Shown one piece after another: positions 4,712 to 6,116 of a stretch of DNA of 6,116 bases. The notes under the pieces are model-generated. The model was not told the origin of the DNA. It searched no databases and saw only the letters and a list, made by a program, of their open reading frames with translations. The number at the start of each line of letters is the position of its first letter. Positions within the stretch are counted from its first letter, which is position 1. This stretch comes from an uncultured Oscillospiraceae bacterium (GTDB taxonomy: Bacteria > Bacillota > Clostridia > Oscillospirales > Oscillospiraceae). The translations under genes were made by a program, and so were the position numbers. The stretch is from the NCBI GenBank assembly GCA_934511165.1, contig CAKSWA010000066.1:1-6116 (forward strand), given 5' to 3'.

Positions 4712-6116
4712 TCCGACGCACAAAGCTTACGTTTGACGCCCAGCGCTGGAAGGCGGAGGAAGCGCTCGCGCGCGAAGGCGTTTCGATCATGGTATGCGCC
4801 GGCACCGGCTGCATCGCCAGCGGCGCCATGGCAGTATATGAGACGCTGCACCGGCTGTGCAAGGAAAAGGGCCTGCCGGTTTCCGTCAGTCTTTCGGAGC
4901 ACGCCGACGACGCCGTCCATCTCAAGAAAACCGGCTGCCACGGCTTCTGCGAGATCGGCCCGCTTGTGAACATCTCCCCGATGAACGTCATATATACCCA
5001 TGTCAAGCCCGAGGACTGCGAGGAAATCATCGAAAAGACCATAAAGGGCGGCAAGGTGATCCAGCGCCTTCTCTTTGAGGAGGACGGAAAAAAGTACAAG
5101 GCGCGCGACGATATTCCCTTTTATTTGAAGCAGCAGCGGCTGATTCTCCGGGAATGCGGTCTCTCCAATTGCGAGGATATTTGGGAGTACATCGCCAAGG
5201 GCGGCTATTCCGCCTTTGAAAAAGCCCTTTTTGAAATGACGGACGAGCAGATCTGCATGGAGGTCATTTCCTCCGGCCTGCGCGGGCGCGGCGGCGGCGG
5301 CTTCCCCACCGGCAAAAAGTGGGACAGCGTGCGCCGTCAGGATTCTCCGGTCAAGTATATCGTCTGCAACGGCGACGAGGGCGACCCCGGCGCGTTCATG
5401 GATGAGGGCATCATGGAGGGCAATCCGCACTCCATTTTGGAGGGTATGATGATCGCCGCGATCGCGGTCGGTGCCGGCAGCGGTTATATCTACGTCCGCG
5501 CGGAGTATCCTCTCGCGGTTGATCGCTTGCAGAAGGCCATTGATCAGGCACGCGACGTCGGTCTGCTCGGTGAGAACATCCTCGGCACGGAATTTTCCTT
5601 TGATATCCGCATCAACCGCGGCGCGGGCGCGTTCGTCTGCGGCGAGGGCAGCGCGCTGACCGCGTCCATTGAGGGCAACCGCGGTATGCCGCGCACCAAG
5701 CCCCCGCGCACCGTGGAAAAGGGTCTCTGGGCAAAGCCCACCGTGCTCAACAATGTAGAAACCTTTGCCAACATCCCCTATATCATCAACGAGGGCGCCA
5801 ACGCTTACCGCGCCATCGGCAACGCGACCTCCCCCGGCACCAAGGCCTTTGCGCTGGCAGGAAACATCCGCCACACCGGTCTCATCGAGGTGCCGATGGG
5901 AACGACGCTGCGCGAGATCATTTTCGATATCGGCGGCGGCATCAAGGACGGAAAGAAATTCAAGGCCGTGCAGATCGGCGGCCCGAGCGGCGGTTGCCTT
6001 ACGGAGGAGCATCTCGACCTCCCGCTCGACTACGACTCGCTCAAGCACGTCGGCGCGATCATGGGCTCCGGCGGTCTCGTCGTCATGGACGAGGACACCT
6101 GCATGGCCGAGGTCGC
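4708..6116 (+). CDS. NuoF/HydB/HndC-like NAD(P)H- and FMN-binding flavoprotein subunit, 3' end outside the window
   Basis: 469 codons are present and the frame is open at the right edge. The family is usually about 600 residues, so the C-terminus is missing. Residues about 25-110 are a fused thioredoxin-like [2Fe-2S] domain with C30-x4-C35 and C77-x3-C81. The flavin/nucleotide core follows: GLRGRGGGGFPTGKKW (190-205), NGDEGDPGAFMDE (221-233) and GAGAFVCGEGSAL (305-317), then EGNRGMPRTKPP (322-333) and PTVLNNVET (344-352). An SLBB-like domain lies at about 380-430. The [4Fe-4S] site (ESCGxCxPCR-type) and the C-terminal ferredoxin domain typical of HydB lie beyond the edge. The protein would exchange electrons between NAD(P)H and iron-sulfur clusters and be the likely bifurcation site. 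Position 313 is Ser-type sequence CGEGS rather than the usual CGEET. The ATG at 4708 has GGAAGGAGG (4692-4700) at 7 nt and overlaps the previous stop as ATGA. Confidence 0.93.
   Translation, partial: MIRRTKLTFDAQRWKAEEALAREGVSIMVCAGTGCIASGAMAVYETLHRLCKEKGLPVSVSLSEHADDAVHLKKTGCHGFCEIGPLVNISPMNVIYTHVKPEDCEEIIEKTIKGGKVIQRLLFEEDGKKYKARDDIPFYLKQQRLILRECGLSNCEDIWEYIAKGGYSAFEKALFEMTDEQICMEVISSGLRGRGGGGFPTGKKWDSVRRQDSPVKYIVCNGDEGDPGAFMDEGIMEGNPHSILEGMMIAAIAVGAGSGYIYVRAEYPLAVDRLQKAIDQARDVGLLGENILGTEFSFDIRINRGAGAFVCGEGSALTASIEGNRGMPRTKPPRTVEKGLWAKPTVLNNVETFANIPYIINEGANAYRAIGNATSPGTKAFALAGNIRHTGLIEVPMGTTLREIIFDIGGGIKDGKKFKAVQIGGPSGGCLTEEHLDLPLDYDSLKHVGAIMGSGGLVVMDEDTCMAEV

Noticed and set aside
5456..5467. 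Palindrome CCGCGATCGCGG in the NuoF-like gene
   Set aside because: It is a single short palindrome in a GC-rich stretch encoding Ala-Ile-Ala-Val; one copy gives no support for a repeat or a regulatory site.
4642..6048. Minus-strand open frame of 468 aa opposite the NuoF-like gene
   Set aside because: It is a shadow of a conserved flavoprotein in GC-rich DNA; it has no motif and no ribosome site that I could support.

Overview
The window looks like a piece of chromosome from a GC-rich anaerobic member of the Bacillota, most likely an Oscillospiraceae/Ruminococcaceae-type gut clostridium. The reasons are an estimated high-50s percent GC, strong AGGAGG-type ribosome sites, sigma-A-like promoters set in AT-rich gaps, and the start of an electron-bifurcating [FeFe]-hydrogenase-type operon. 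The taxonomic call is inference. I see no tRNA, rRNA, CRISPR array, transposase or phage gene.

Left part (1-1560): a perfect 12-bp inverted repeat (35-46 with 123-134) frames a strong hairpin (42-77). Next comes a minus-strand lipoprotein with a metallo-beta-lactamase fold of the ComEC C-terminal type (138-956). Divergent from it is an ElaA-type GNAT acetyltransferase (1055-1501) with a near-consensus promoter (TTTACT-17-TATAAT). A long terminator hairpin (1520-1553) closes the acetyltransferase gene and separates it from the convergent genes on its right.

Middle part (1561-4031, minus strand): a DUF362 protein with a C-terminal 2x[4Fe-4S] ferredoxin domain is followed after 62 bp by a 12-helix MFS transporter. 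No terminator or clear promoter lies between them, so they are probably one transcript from an extended -10 promoter at about 4065-4093. That promoter shows that the annotated start of the DUF362 gene should be the internal ATG at 4031, giving 382 aa.

Right part (4032-6116, plus strand): an AT-rich divergent control region carries a second near-consensus promoter (TTGATA-17-TATACT with a TG extension) and a small dyad between its boxes. It drives a NuoE/HydC-like [2Fe-2S] subunit (4229-4711). That gene overlaps by ATGA a NuoF/HydB/HndC-like flavoprotein (4708 onward) which runs off the right edge. Together the two form the diaphorase arm of an NAD(P)H-linked bifurcating hydrogenase or a related oxidoreductase, and the catalytic subunit is expected just downstream. 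The NuoF-like protein has CGEGSAL where NuoF/HydB proteins usually have CGEETAL, a possible clue to NADP(H) preference. This is the most interesting testable point. I found no clearly undescribed system.
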